Part shown: in pieces, positions 9,168 through 22,900 of the stretch
Layout of the letters: each line of letters opens with the position of its first letter
Position numbering within the stretch: the stretch's first letter is position 1
Assembly (NCBI RefSeq): GCF_040954645.1
Contig: NC_092809.1
Location: forward strand, 129,321,914-129,385,913
Reading direction: 5' to 3'
Source: Diabrotica undecimpunctata
Lineage: Eukaryota > Arthropoda > Insecta > Coleoptera > Chrysomelidae
Length of the DNA stretch: 64,000 nt
Program-made: the position numbers and the translations under genes
The notes under the pieces: model-generated
Seen by the model: the letters and a program-made list of their open reading frames with translations, nothing else
What the model was told of the DNA's origin: nothing
The model's database searches: none

Positions 9168-11900
9168 TTATATAGGGTGTTTACACTCTTGTGATATTTT
9201 TTATAGGTGATAGTTTATCAAAAAAGAATGGTATTTCGTCTAATTAATTGTGGAAGAATTGTGCTTAATTTCTTATACATAGGGCTTAGAAGTTGGCAAA
9301 CATTTAGATTTTTTTGTAATATTTAACACATACACACTTTAGAATATTCTTATGCAATTTGGTAAGCATTATTTATGGATTGTACAGCTACTACAAGTTT
9401 TGTTGTAGGAGATATAAAGAAAAGTCGAGAGGTTGTTTTAAATGGAATTTACTTACAAAAAATCTTAGAAATTACATATTACAGAGGCCAACTGAAATTT
9501 TTCTTTAAATTATAAACGACATATCCCGAATCTATGTAACTTATTTAGATTATTACACGGTTCTTATACGTGTAGTGGCAATTCATTCTATAGGTTGTGT
9601 ACACCAAATTTCATTTGAATATTCTAATGCGCTAAAGAGATATTACAAAAAAATCTAAATTTTTGGAAACTTCAATGGCCTGTATTTGAGAAAGGAAGCA
9701 AATTCGACCATCCCTTATTCTACACAATACCTTTATTGCTAACCTACCACCACTTAAAAATAAAATCGCAAGACTGTAAACACCGTCTATACATTGTAAC
9801 ATTTTCTTCTAAAAAATATGACTATTTACCTCATTATGTGTTTTGTACAAGCGTAAACGAAGTATACCAATCATTATTATTTAAGTTTTTTGATGAACTA
9901 AAATAATTAATGAAATGACTGTTTAAATGTAACAGGAGTAATTTTTTACAGCTTTCTAAATAAAAATTATTATTAAAAAATTAAAGTAGTATTTATAATT
10001 AATTCTGTAAAAAATCTAGATTTTGTTACCAAAGTATGTATAGGAATAAAAAAAAGACAGAAATTTAATACAATAAGGGTCGATTGTTCGAACGCTAATG
10101 AGAACTCAAATATTTAATTAAAATCAAATACGTTACATTTTGAGGTTATCTTGACTGATTTATTCAATGACGTTTGGATTTATTCAATTTTATTATTTTG
10201 CGTTTTAATTTAAAATAAACCATAATTAAACTTATCTCTTTCTGATGTTAATTTCATGTTTTTATTTACAAATCAATAATAATAATAAGCAATTTTGACA
10301 GCTGCTGTGACGTATTTGCTTGTAATTAAATATTTGCAATATTTGATTACAATCAAGTTTTGATTAGCGGTCGAACAACCGGCACTAATTGTTACCATAT
10401 ATTTCAAACTTCCCGCCATTCGTTAAATACTTGCACATATAAATAGTAGTGGGGGGTGCTGAGTCGGGAAATTAAGCTCTCGTGACTAACTGGGTAACTG
10501 AACAACTTTCGATTCGCTCATCTTCTGGCTTTTTGACTTAGTAGTTCTGTGCCAAGATGTTGTGTGACCTCTCTTATATATCTCTGTGTGTGACCGAAAA
10601 TTTTCGCTGAGATATCTACGACAATAACACGAACTTTTTCAAACTGTTAAAACTTTGAATGTTGAGGAAGCAGCCAAATATTATGTTTAAAAAAAAATAT
10701 GAAGAAAGCAATCTTAAAACTCACAATTTAACTACATGATTTGCAGAATAATTTTCCATTGATCTAAAGAAGCTCGGGATGGGTTCTAATCCAGAAATAA
10801 ACCAGGTTAGAGTCTTTTGGCATATTGCACCATTCACAAACAGAAATACTTGTACACAAAAACTAAACATTGGCATTGACCGACTAAAGGTGCCTAATTT
10901 TACTGATTTACTTTCCCCTTTGCAAAACCAACGGGTGTAAGTCCATTCATACGTTTATTAAGTATCCTCTCTTATCGACTTAGAAGGAATTTGCAGTATT
11001 AATCAGCCATCAGCTCGAAAACGCTTGAAAACAAGCACGACGCACAAAGAAGAAGCTCAGCGGGTGGTAAATACTATTTATTCAAAGAACAAAACGGGAT
11101 CTTATTTAAATAATATTTAAATTTCCATTAGAGAATCGAAAATCAATGGTTACAGGTGTAAATATTTTCTTAACAATAGGGTATTTAAAAGAATCACCAA
11201 AATTGTACCTACTAAGTAAAATAAATAAAAGTAATAAAATTAAATAAAGTCCGGATTTCCCAGTAAATTATTTTTGCTATCAATTTATGACGGAGTACTA
11301 TGCGCACTTTGTGGGTAAAGATCGGGTGTTTTCTAAGAAAAACCGAAATGTCAGTGAATGAGCCGACTTCAGGTAGTTCTCGTAAAGATACAACCGCATA
11401 TGCGGGGGAATATTTTGTGTCGAATTAAAAAATTCTAGAATTTTTTTTTTAATAAAAATATTTTTAAATATAGACATAATATGCATGTTTCTTTAAAAAT
11501 CTGCAAAATTTTGCCAAAGTTCTCAAATAAGCGAACTATGCAAGCAATATGCGTTTAGCTAGAAATCCGCTCCCTAGTAACCATATACTATAAACCCAAG
11601 AGCCAGTTCTCCCACGGGAATGGCATCCTTCTCCACATGGATATCTCAACGTTAATGTAAGCGTTAATCTCTTTACTGTAAAAAAGTAATATCTCTTTAC
11701 TATAAATTAGTAAATAATAAAAGTTTATATAAGCATCCTGCCGAAGCCTCTTCGAGCCGCTGATTGAATACTTTTCCACACTAAACAAATCGGTCTTAAT
11801 GGGCAATTTAAACTGTAGACTTAACAGAAGCTCAACTAATGGGGATACATTGACACAGAAAAAAAGTAAAAACAGGTAGTTCAAGAAAGAACTCATAAAG

Positions 11901-12068
11901 TAATGACTGTTGTAATCTGAGATATAGAATATCTAGTTATAGCAGATCTATTGAAGTCCCGAAGACTTGTGTTTGCTATTTAATGAAAGACGCCTAATGA
12001 CTATTGTAATCTGAGATATAGAATATCTAGTTATAGCAGATCTATTGAAGTCCCGAAGACTTGTGTTT
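11901..12068. repeat. two 74-bp direct copies, period 94
   Basis: A segment starting TAATGACTGTTGTAATCTGA recurs at 11995 almost unchanged (one G/A difference), separated by about 20 bp. It covers the sequence up to ACTTGTGTTT. Confidence 0.85.
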
Positions 12069-12724
12069 AATATTTTATTTAATAAAAACATTATTTTATA
12101 TTGGAAACTAAACTTTTTATCCAAATCGATCTATCTTACACAAAAAATAAACTGGTTTTCCTTTGGTTAGACGATGGATTCAGCAATCCGAATCATAGCT
12201 TACCTAAAAGTAGCTTAAACATCTAAGCCATGCAAGTCTCATGCTACGCAAGTCCGTCTTGTCTATAATAGCGTATTATAATTATATCTTGCCATTCTTG
12301 CCTTGCCTGATCTGTTTATATTAGAGCTATTTTCGTGCAATTTTGTGACACCACTCACTGTTGCCAATAGAAGAAATATATGAAAACATTAACTTTAGAT
12401 GTTTCACTTATATAGAAATTTCAGTCTAGCATTAAATATATTAAAATATAAATCACAAATTATTACTTCTAATAATTAACATTTACACTTACCTACACAA
12501 TAAGGTTAAGTTTTATTCTAAACTATAAATTTTGTTGTATTGGCAAATGAATTTTGCATTCTCGTCTATATAGCACATATAATAATTTCTCATCTATAAT
12601 ATAGCATAGAAATATGTATATATAGCATAGAATGAAAATTGCATAATGTAGAGTCCACACAAGAGAATTTTTTATATACGAACATCTAATTTATATTTTC
12701 TGTGGCATTTATAAAAAAGGGTGT

Positions 12725-12765
12725 GGCAGTCCAGTGGGACTGCCAGTAGAAGTTACACTTCTATA
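12725..12765. repeat. two adjacent hairpins
   Basis: GGCAGTCC-AGTG-GGACTGCC (12725-12744) is followed within 5 nt by AGAAGT-TAC-ACTTCT. Two stable stems side by side in AT-rich DNA look like the end of a mobile element, but no partner end was found. Confidence 0.5.
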
Positions 12766-13059
12766 CACGCATTCGCCGTTACAAATTTATTTGGGAGTCA
12801 ATCTGCATAATCATTACATATGTAATGCTATAGGTAAGACATAGCAGAAAGAGAAACAGAATTAATAACAACTTACTAACAATTCATAAACAACATTTGA
12901 CCTGTAATAGGAGTATAGTAAATGAAGGATTGAATCAATATTTTGATGAAAATGTATATTTTTATTTTCATATATGTATGAAAGGAGTTGAATGCAAAAA
13001 TTTTTTTACACATACTCTGCAGTAAAATTCATTGTATATTTTGTTATTAATATAAAAAT

Positions 13060-13260
13060 ACCATACAATACACTGCAACATAATTCAATATAATAATACA
13101 ATACAAATTAAAATGCAATATTCATAAGTATTTAAAAATGACAATAATATACATAAAAAAATACACTACAATACAGTACAACCTAATTCAATATAATAAT
13201 ACAATACAAAATTAAAATGAAATATTCGTAAGTATTTAAAAATGACAGTAATATACATAA
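13060..13260. repeat. tandem duplication of about 115 bp
   Basis: A block with AATACAATACA, TTAAAATG, ATATTC and AGTATTTAAAAATGACA motifs is present twice head to tail with minor differences. Confidence 0.7.
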
Positions 13261-13979
13261 CTTTTCTACTTACGCATATGTTTAATTTACCATGTAATAA
13301 TATTAATGAAAAAGTCAGTGATTTATTGAGATTATTATTTTGAAATACAAAAGACTAATATAATTATGAACATTTAATAAATAATACAAAACATATCACA
13401 TAAATAATAATATTAATAAATATTGGGTATGCCAATTCGCACCTGTACGTGCATCTGTGTCTGTTTTCTTGTGTTTTTTTATGTCATTAAATTAAAACGA
13501 TCATTTCGATTAATCTCTTTTATTTTGCCAGCATAATAAACCACAATTGGCTTTTAAGTTTGGGGATTCCAGAAGTCCTGAACAGTCCTGAAGACAAATT
13601 CTTCCTTGCCCCATCGAGCATTGACTTTTTGCTCGATGCCTTGCTCACAGCACAGAATAAATAATAACAATAACAAATTTATTTATAACAATTGTTAATT
13701 ATTCTGTGCCCACAGTACATAAAAATACTTGCCATCTTTCCCGATGCCCATAGACAGTGACAGCAGAGAACAACCGAACACATGTGTGTTCGACTATTCT
13801 ATGGTGACAGTCACAGATTCAGATTACTAAACGGATACGGAACATTATTGTATACGTCCTAAGGAACTGTCAGATTGGTTATTTTTTGTTATTAAAATAA
13901 AATGATTTTTCGTAACTTTTATCAACAAAAATAACGTAGATCGATATAAATTTATATTTTATATTACAGTATATTTAAA

Positions 13980-16900
13980 ATGAGTTGCCTTGTAAGTATT
14001 TAAAATATATAGATCACCTAACCTCAACCTTAAATTATATTTTATTTTTCAGAATATTCAACACTTTGTAAAATTATTTTTACTATTAGCATGTATAACG
14101 CTAAGTCATGAATTTTATGTTCCTGGAATGGCACCTAGTGATTTTAAAAAGGGTAAATATTTTACTGTATGAAATTGTAGTCATGTTTTGGGTGGGACAA
14201 TCCTTGTCCCCTATATTTTAAGTTAGAAAATGATTAAAATCAACTTCATAATTGTTTACTAAATTGGGTTTATTTTAATAATTTATGTTGATATTTTGTG
14301 CAATTATATAATTTATTGTTTTTAGGTGAACAAATAGAAGTAAGAGCTGTAAAAATGACTAGTATACATACCCAATTACCTTATGAATATTATTCTCTAC
14401 CCTTCTGTTTACCCAAAGGAGGTTCTGAGTATATTCAGTACAAATCTGAGAATTTGGGTGAAGTTTTAAGAGGAGACAGAATTGTAAATACTCCCTACAT
14501 TGTAAAGATGGCAGAATATACCCCATGTACTTTATTGTGCAATTCTCCTGGTAATCCAATCAACTGGAGTGTTAGAGAATCTCAAGTTGTAGTAGATAGA
14601 ATTCAACATGAATACTTTGTTCATTTGTAAGTATTAAGGTCACTGGTATCAGTCAGTAATGATTGAATACATTCCATATAACATTACAAAAACAGGATTT
14701 TCATAAAAATTCACTATTATGAAAATATAATAGAAATTTCAATAAATAACTAAAAATCTTCAATATCCAACAATTTATAGAAAGTATCCTTTAAAAATCG
14801 AATATTAAATGGCTTTTGCTAATTATTATTGGTGTTAATACATTGTCATAAAACTTATTATTATTTCTAAGAATGCTCTTTCAGATCATCTGATACTGAT
14901 AACTTTGTATATGTCCATGATATAAAAACATTGAAAAATAACACAAATGGATTGTTTTTGTTTGACTTTGTGAAGTTTAATAATTACATTTAACAATTGA
15001 ATTTAACAATTTACATTTATAAATTACCAATTTATAACCCAAAAAAAATTTATTTCATAAAAAAATTGGTTATGGTATTTCCAAACAAGATTTGTATCAC
15101 TTGTTGCTAAATTAAAAAATGTGTAGTATGATACTAAAGCATTGCTCTGAAGCTATTTTCTTTTATTACCTGTATTGGAAATTGTTCTCAAAATTCTCAT
15201 TTTGGAAATTGTTCTCAAAATAAAAATTGGTGAAAAATAGAAAATTTCACTGAAGTGAAAAATGAAATTCAAAATAAACATAATTTTAACTGAAGTTGTG
15301 GTTAATGACAAAAAGATCTATTGACTCCAAATTCGATAGAGACTCTAGGACTCTTCCTTTGTCAAATAAGCATAAGAATATGAAAAGAAGAATTATTCAA
15401 TAGGGTTCTTTTCAGCCAAGAGGAACCTATGTACCAGCAATATCAGTAAGAACTTGCACAAAGGCCTAGATAACAAAATTACCAATAATTCAATATTTTT
15501 CTTGTAAGTATAGCACTCTGCTAAACAAAGGGCACCTTGTACCTCTAGACAGTCAATCAGTGTCTTTTAAGATAATGCTTGACATGAAGTTTGCCTTTGA
15601 ATAATAATAACAAATCATCAGTATTTGAAATGGACAACAAAAAATGTTGAAAACTTGATTTGAAAAAGAATTCAACAAATTGAAAAAAAAAAGATTAGAT
15701 AATTGAGCAGTTTATTCAAAGAATTCCAATAGCTATGTAAAGGCACCCTATTTTAATTTATCTAACTACTGATTTTGCATACATACTTTGCTTCTAATGA
15801 TGTCGCGTCCAAGCATGCTGATCACATCTTTAAGTTCAACTCCACTAATCAAAATTTGTGTAACTGCTTCTTCTTCTTCAGGTGCCATCTCTGCTACGGA
15901 GGTTGCCAATCATCATAGCTATTTTAATTTTTGAGGCAGTAGCTCTAAATAGTTGTTTTAAGCTGCATCCAAACCATTCTCTCAGGTTCTTGAGCCATGA
16001 AATTCGTCTTCTTCCGATGCTTCTTCTGCCATCTATCTTTCCTTGCATTATGAGTCGCAGGATGCCATACTTCTCGCCCCGCATCACATGTCCTAGATAC
16101 TGTAGCTTTCTTTCTTTAATTGTAAGTTCAATTTCCTTCTCTTTACCTATTCTATTTCATTATTCCATATTTTCCATAGCCTCACTTTCTTTTTTCGTGC
16201 ATAACAGTCAGTAAAGTTTGTGGTTGTTTCTGGATCTCCACATCTCATTTTCGTTGGTCAGTCAAAAGATCTTTAAAGAATTTTCTTTCAAGTTTCTAAC
16301 TCTACTTGGTTTTTTTGGCCATCTAATTTAAAGAGTTCAGATTGTTACCGTTTCAAAAGTTTTAGAAAATTCATTATAATTTCCATTAAATTTTTTTAAA
16401 ATAAAATTCCTCCCGCCATCTATCTGCCAAGTACTTTAATTAACTCAAGGATTCTACTGTAATTCCAAATATATCCGTTAGATGAGAACGTTCATTAACT
16501 TGTAAATCGTCTCGATTTTTATCGGAAAAGATATAGCGTCTTTCTTTTATCTCTTAAAACGTCAAACTGTTAAGACGTGATTCTGTTTTTGTGGTCTCTT
16601 ATAGAGACCCTTATCGTGAGGCTAGAGATGTTGAATATACTTATTTGACTCAAAGTAATATATTCTAAACTCAGTCCAGTAATTCTTAATGGTATAAAAG
16701 GACTCCTAATAAATGGTTTAATCCAATCAAATACTTAGAGGGTAAAAAGAAACAAAGCATATCCTTTTCTTCCTAACCACCAGCAGTTGGATAAATCAGG
16801 TTGTACCAAATTTCATATTTCTATTCTCTATTGAGCAAGCGAGGAATATTTATGAATTTAAAAAAATAGTGAAGTGTATTATTTTTATCTAAAATTATAA

Positions 16901-19900
16901 TAGATATTCTTAGTTAATAAATAACTATATTTCTTTGAATGTGAACGAATTTCGAAATTTGGGATAATACATAAATTCATTCTGAGTTTAACATCATGAT
17001 ATAGAAAGTTTGTTTACTTCATCATCATTTTGGCTTTACAACCCTGTGTGGGTCCTAGCCTCCCCAAGAATTTTTCTCCAGTCGTCCCTATCCATCGCCT
17101 TCCTCCGCCAAGTACGTATTTCCATATTTCTCATGTCTTCATCGATGTTATCTAGGAATCTTGTTCTGGGTCTTCCTCTTCTTCTTTGACCAATAGGTCT
17201 ATCAAGGAGCGTTTTTCTAGCTGGGTCGGTTTGCTCCATCCGCATTACGTGGCCTACCCACCTCAGACGTCCTATCTTTAGTTTGTTTACTTACGATTTT
17301 AAAATTAGTTTTGTATAAACACTTCTCATGGTAACCAAATAATGTAAACATAAGTTGATATTTTAATATCTTTCTGGAATGACGTAACTTTTAAAGTGAG
17401 ATCTTTTAATAATGTTTTTTTTTTTTGTTCATTACTAAGACTACTTTTTACTGTTGTAAAACTTGTTGTAATAAATTCTAAAATAATACACAGTTTCTAT
17501 ATATGTTTGAAAGAACCACGCCCACCTCTCTTCAACAAGAGCAACTTGGCCTTTAATATAAATTTGTAAGTAATCTATGCTACAAGATGAAATATTGTCT
17601 ATTCCAGGTGTCTTATTTTTTGTTTGATATCTTCAAGAGTCATGGTTCCTATCAATATACTTGTGTAAAAAGTTGTTTTTTTCTCCATTTTCCTTTGCAA
17701 ATATTTCTTTTGCCCTTTTTTATTGTGGGGCTTGTTTACTTCTTTGTACCATTTTGTTCCTTTTTCGTTCTTTTTTCCTTATGGGATTTATTGGTGCGTA
17801 TATGCATTTTATAAGCAAATGTAGACATTTAGAAGTACATTTTATTTCCTTGACACTGTATTTAAAATGTGACATAAATCTTTAACTAGTGGTTAGTGTC
17901 AGACTGAAGTTTGTACTTTAACTGTAACATTATAATAGTTTAATGCAATTTTAGGTTAGTAGACAATCTACCAGCAGCAATTGACGTTTTCAATCCTGAC
18001 ACCAATGAACTTCAAGTAGAACATGGATACCGACTTGGCAACACTGTTGGAGATAGAAGTTTCATCAATAACCACCTTAAACTTAGGTTTTTGTACCATA
18101 ATCCACAGCCGTAAGTAAAAAAAATATGTTAAAAACTTTTTGCTTGTTTTATCTGCAGAATATTATTTTTGTTCAGTACATTCGATTTTTCATTGTGCAT
18201 TGTAGATTTTGAATTTTTATTTCTTTATTTATTTTTTTTGTTCAAATCATCCTTTTCGATCAAGTAAAAGAGAATAGAGTTGCAAAACTCTGTTTGCATG
18301 GAATAATGGGTGCAATGAGATTATGTAAAACTTTTAGTGTATGCCTCGTATACCATAAAAATTAGTTAATAGACTCAATATTGAACTTACAGATTTCATT
18401 CTCTTTTGAAATGTTGTTTCATGTACCCCACCAATTTCGCTGCAGCACCCAGACTAAAACATTTTTTACAAGATCAGACCTTAGTCTACAGCTTAGAATC
18501 CGAATGATCAGATGTTACGTTTTTTCTGTCTTACTGTATGGCTGTGAAAGTTGGACAATGGACTCTGAAGTAGAAAAAAGAATAGATGCCTTTGAGATGT
18601 ATATATACAGACGAATGTTGAGGATTCCATGGGTACAAAGAGTTACTAATGTTGAGGTACTTCGTCGCATGTGTAAACAAAAAGAATTACTAAGAATAAT
18701 CAAAGAGAGGAAAATGCAATACTTGGGTCATGTGCTGAGAGGCGAAAGATATGAATTACTTCAAGTTATACTGGAAGGAAAAGTACAGGGCAAAAGATCA
18801 GTAGGAAGACGCCAGAACTCGTGGCTGAAAGACCTGAGGAGATGGTTCGACCGCTCATCCGCAGAGATCTTTCGCGCAGCAGTTTCCAAAACTACAATTG
18901 CCATTTGGATCGCCAACCTTCGAAAGGAGACGGCGCAATGAGAAGAAGACTCAGACTAAAGCTTCAGCAATTTTTCTTGGGTGAACAACTGCCTATCGCT
19001 TTTTCATTCATATAATGACATGGTAGTATCTAGAATGAAAAAAATTTCCTCAAGACACGCTCTCCTATGAAGTGCCGAAGAGTATGCAGTGAAAATCCAG
19101 TGTGTACTCATTAAGACAGTGACATTTTATTTTTGAACATATTGCTACAGAACATATTGAACTTGCTCTTCAATAACAAACAGTTGAGCAAATTGCATTT
19201 CTAAAGATCCAGTATGAATTCCAAATGGCTCAACGTGAATTTCGTTACTATTTGTGTTGAGAGGATTTACTATAAATGCTAAAGTAGTTTTGTTGGTTTT
19301 GAATTGTTCAAATCTGCCAGCAAATTCATCTTTAATTTTTTTTTGTAACTGTGCTGAAGTAATTCCTGCCAACAGTCGAACTGGTTTTATCGCGATATTG
19401 CTTTAGAAATTGAAAATGAAGTAATTTACCGCTCTGCATATCTTCTGCAAAAACAATTAATTTTTCTTCAAAACAAACCAATTCTTCCACCAAAACATAG
19501 GCTGGGTTTCCCTTTCCTTGCAGTTTTAGATTCAGCTCATTTAATTTCGCTGTGATATCCACCATAAAGTAAAATTTTTGCAACCATTTTTCGTTCCCTA
19601 ATTCAGGGTGATTGATGTCTTTTTCATTTAGGAATGTATTCATTTCATTCAAGCACAAAGCAAAACGTTTTAAACCCTATTCATTCTACGAATTCCCAAT
19701 CGTCAATAGAACCACGTGTAAGCCAAACGGGGTCGTACTAATGTACGACCTATGTATTATATGATTTTTAAAAATATTTACTTTTGAAACTGTTAGTGTA
19801 AGAATTTCTTGAAATTTAATCATTATATCACAATTTAACTAAACTCTAAAAAAATAACACGACCAGTAAATAACTTAACAATAACTATAACATAAATATA

Positions 19901-22900
19901 ACACAATATATTAACTTAAAAATCAACACGATACAATTTGAATTTAAAATGCTCGCAAGTTGGGATCTGTAACATGAGAATCTGTCTCGCTTAAGGTAAT
20001 AAATTAAATTTAATAGGCTTTTGACGAATGAGACGGCGAATATCAACACGTGCTCATGTTTACTGATGGGAATTTGGTAAACAAATAAACTTTAACACCT
20101 TACCTTTGGAAAGCCATCGCACTTGATTATGAAGAAGGAGGTCGGAATACTGAGCCTCCATTTCATTTAAGAATTCTTTGAACTGACGATGGTAGAGTGC
20201 TTTTGACAAGATGCTATTAACAATCTTGATCAGCAAATTCATGACCTCAACTATTTCGGCTAGAAATGTTTGGGCAAAAAGCGAGTCTTGGTGTATTATG
20301 CAGTGAAACGTTAAGAATTTCGTGATTTAATTTGCTTTGAAGAATCGTTGTTACCGCTTTATTTTTTCCTGTCATACGTCTGGCTCCATCAGTTGCTATT
20401 GAAACTATTTTATTTAAATCGATCTCATTGTCTTCAAGGCATTTTTGCACGCATGCGCTATATCTTCCCCTCTAGTTTGTCCCGAGAGCGGTAGCAATAT
20501 ACCAGAAGTTCTTCTTTGGGACCTTGGGAATACACCTGACAAAAAGGGCAACAAAAGCCGTGTCTTTTACATCGCAAGACTCATCTATAGCAAGTGATAA
20601 GGCGGAAGAACATTGAATATCTTCCACCTGCAAATATGTCACATTTGAAGACATTTTAGCTACTCTATCTTGTACTGTTTTAGCGGATAGTGGCAAATCT
20701 TTGATTTTATTCAAGATTTCTGGTTTGTTTTTGAAATCACTAAACAGTTCTTCAGATGTACTTATAAAGCAGGCTTTGATATACTTACCATCTGTGAATG
20801 GTTTGCCTTTTTTTGCAATTTCTAGTGATACAGCGAAGCTTGCCAGATTGACATTATTTTCTTCGCCGGCTGGATATTTACTAGCAAATTGAGTATGCTT
20901 TTTAGTGAAATGTCTCTCTAAATTTGATCTCTTATTGTGTGCGAGTTTTTCTTGGCAAACGAGGCAAGTCGGAAGGCCATCTGAGTTGCATATGAAAGCG
21001 AACAACTCTATCCAATTTCGATTAAATTCTCGTTGCTCATCCTCAGTTCTTCCCTTTTTTTTGAGATGCCATACTTGCGGTAAAGCTGAAATAAAGTAAA
21101 ATTTGTTTTGTGGTTAATATTCTTAATAATGCCAGTAATGAAATATAAAAAAATTTACTCCAATTAAAAATCAAAAATATATATTTGAAAAATAAAAATT
21201 TTTATTCATATAAAATTATAATATAAAACAATTTAATTCTCAAGGAGTACGACCGTCAATTCGCATATAAATAAGGAACACTCGAAGTGTTAGGGTCTCT
21301 CGATCAGTAGGTGGAGATAATGAGACAAGGACTATGTCTACTTTATCTATTAAATTTATTGAAGATGTTTCGTTTACTGCTCAGTAAATATTATCAGTTT
21401 ATCTACAAATGAGTATTATAAGAACAAACATTCATAGAGAGGTAAAAAAACAAATAGTATTACCTTAAAAAAGACATGTAGATTAAAACTTTTTGCATTG
21501 TTAACTATACATCTAAATGTTTTTTGTACATTGTACGCTTTTCAATGGTTGTTGTTCAAACAGTAGACGGCAAATGTTGCAATTATTTACTATGTAAACG
21601 TATACTTAAGTACCTAAATACATACGAGAAACTGGTTTATGAAATAAATAATTTTTATTATTATTTAGGTATTCAAAATAGCAGACGACAAATGTTGCAA
21701 TTATTTACTATGTCAAAGTATACTTAAGTACCTAAATACATACGAGAAGCTGGGCATAATGAAATAAAATGTATTAAAATACATTTAACAGCGATATTTC
21801 TTAATTAAAATACTTACCTAAATAAAATAAATAAATCTCTGATTATTTGGACACGAAACACTGTTTGTCCCACTCTCTCACGTACTGATTGACTATAAGT
21901 ACACTCATGGTACAATGAATACACAAGGTATGATATTGCGCATGACATTTGATAGCTGGCCCTGGAGTGTGACGAAGTCAAGACTGCTCGAACCCATTAT
22001 TACAGCTTAACGCACTATCTATTTTGTACTAGCTATTTTGAAATTAGGGTAAAAAAATGGTCTAATTTTTTTTTTAATGTTTTGTTTTGGTTATAATTGA
22101 ATAAAAAATATATTTTCAGTAGCATAAATCCTTTACTTTTCCTAGGGATTCAGGCGAAATATTTATTTTTGTTTTCATACATATACTAATAATATAAGCT
22201 TTTTTTTGTATGCAAATCCTTTGAAATTTAAAAATTTTCTGCAGAGGAAATACTGTGAATAGGTAAATAGTAGTAGATTTGCGTATTCTGTTTCACTGTC
22301 ACTCATTTCCCAGCAGTTTTACTGAAATAAAAACAAAATAGATTACAATAAAGAAAAATCTGTTTTACAATTCAATATGGTATTTTAGATGAATTATAAT
22401 GAAATTTAGTAAAATAAAAAATATACACATTACTATAACCTACCGATTAGAATATGCAAAATTTACTTATCAAACAATATAATAATATAAAAATAAGGCA
22501 CAAATAAGTTCAAACGCAAAACACAATAAATATCGACTTCAGACGACTTTACACCGGCAAGACAGAAGGCTTGTATAAAAACAAAAGTTCGACGATAATA
22601 TCTTTATCTGCAAATTGCAAGCTATGAGATAATAAATATATTTTAAAGTAACTCAATACTGACTGAGTCATCTATTTTATAATAGAAAAATAATTTAGAT
22701 ATATGCTTACATATGTCTCTTTATACAAATATATACACTTCTCAAGTGAATATTCCACATCTTCATGAACCATCGCTGTTAAAAATAGGTGTTTTTAAAA
22801 ACATTTGGATAAACTGAGTGATGTGCATAGTTATGCAACTAGAAAAAACTCCATTATAATATCTGTCATTTTATAGATTAACGAAGACCCAGAATTCATC

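Larger units (their letters stand above)
7647..10483 (+). mobile_element. Mutator-like (MULE) DNA transposon, degenerate
   Basis: Terminal inverted repeats of about 36 bp start ACGAGAGCTTA and include a CCCGACT..GCACCCCCCAC block at both ends. The flanks carry the identical 8-bp repeat GACTAACT (7639-7646 and 10484-10491). The interior holds a C2H2 zinc-finger N-terminus (7801-7975) and exon-like pieces resembling insect MULE transposases. A CR1/Jockey-type fragment is embedded (8596-8995). From about 9000 to 10400 nothing codes; that stretch includes a strong hairpin at 9127-9167. Confidence 0.78.
10492..13770. other. mostly unassigned intergenic DNA
   Basis: No gene is supported between the MULE and TM9SF4. 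Visible structure: a 74-bp direct repeat (11901-12068), a compact double hairpin (12725-12765), and a duplicated AT-rich block (about 13060-13260). Short minus-strand open frames near 11.3-11.9 kb have no recognisable motif. Confidence 0.6.

Noticed and set aside
13775..13792. Hairpin CGAACACA-TG-TGTGTTCG near TM9SF4 as a regulatory site
   Set aside because: Short stems of this size occur by chance; no supporting promoter motif was found.
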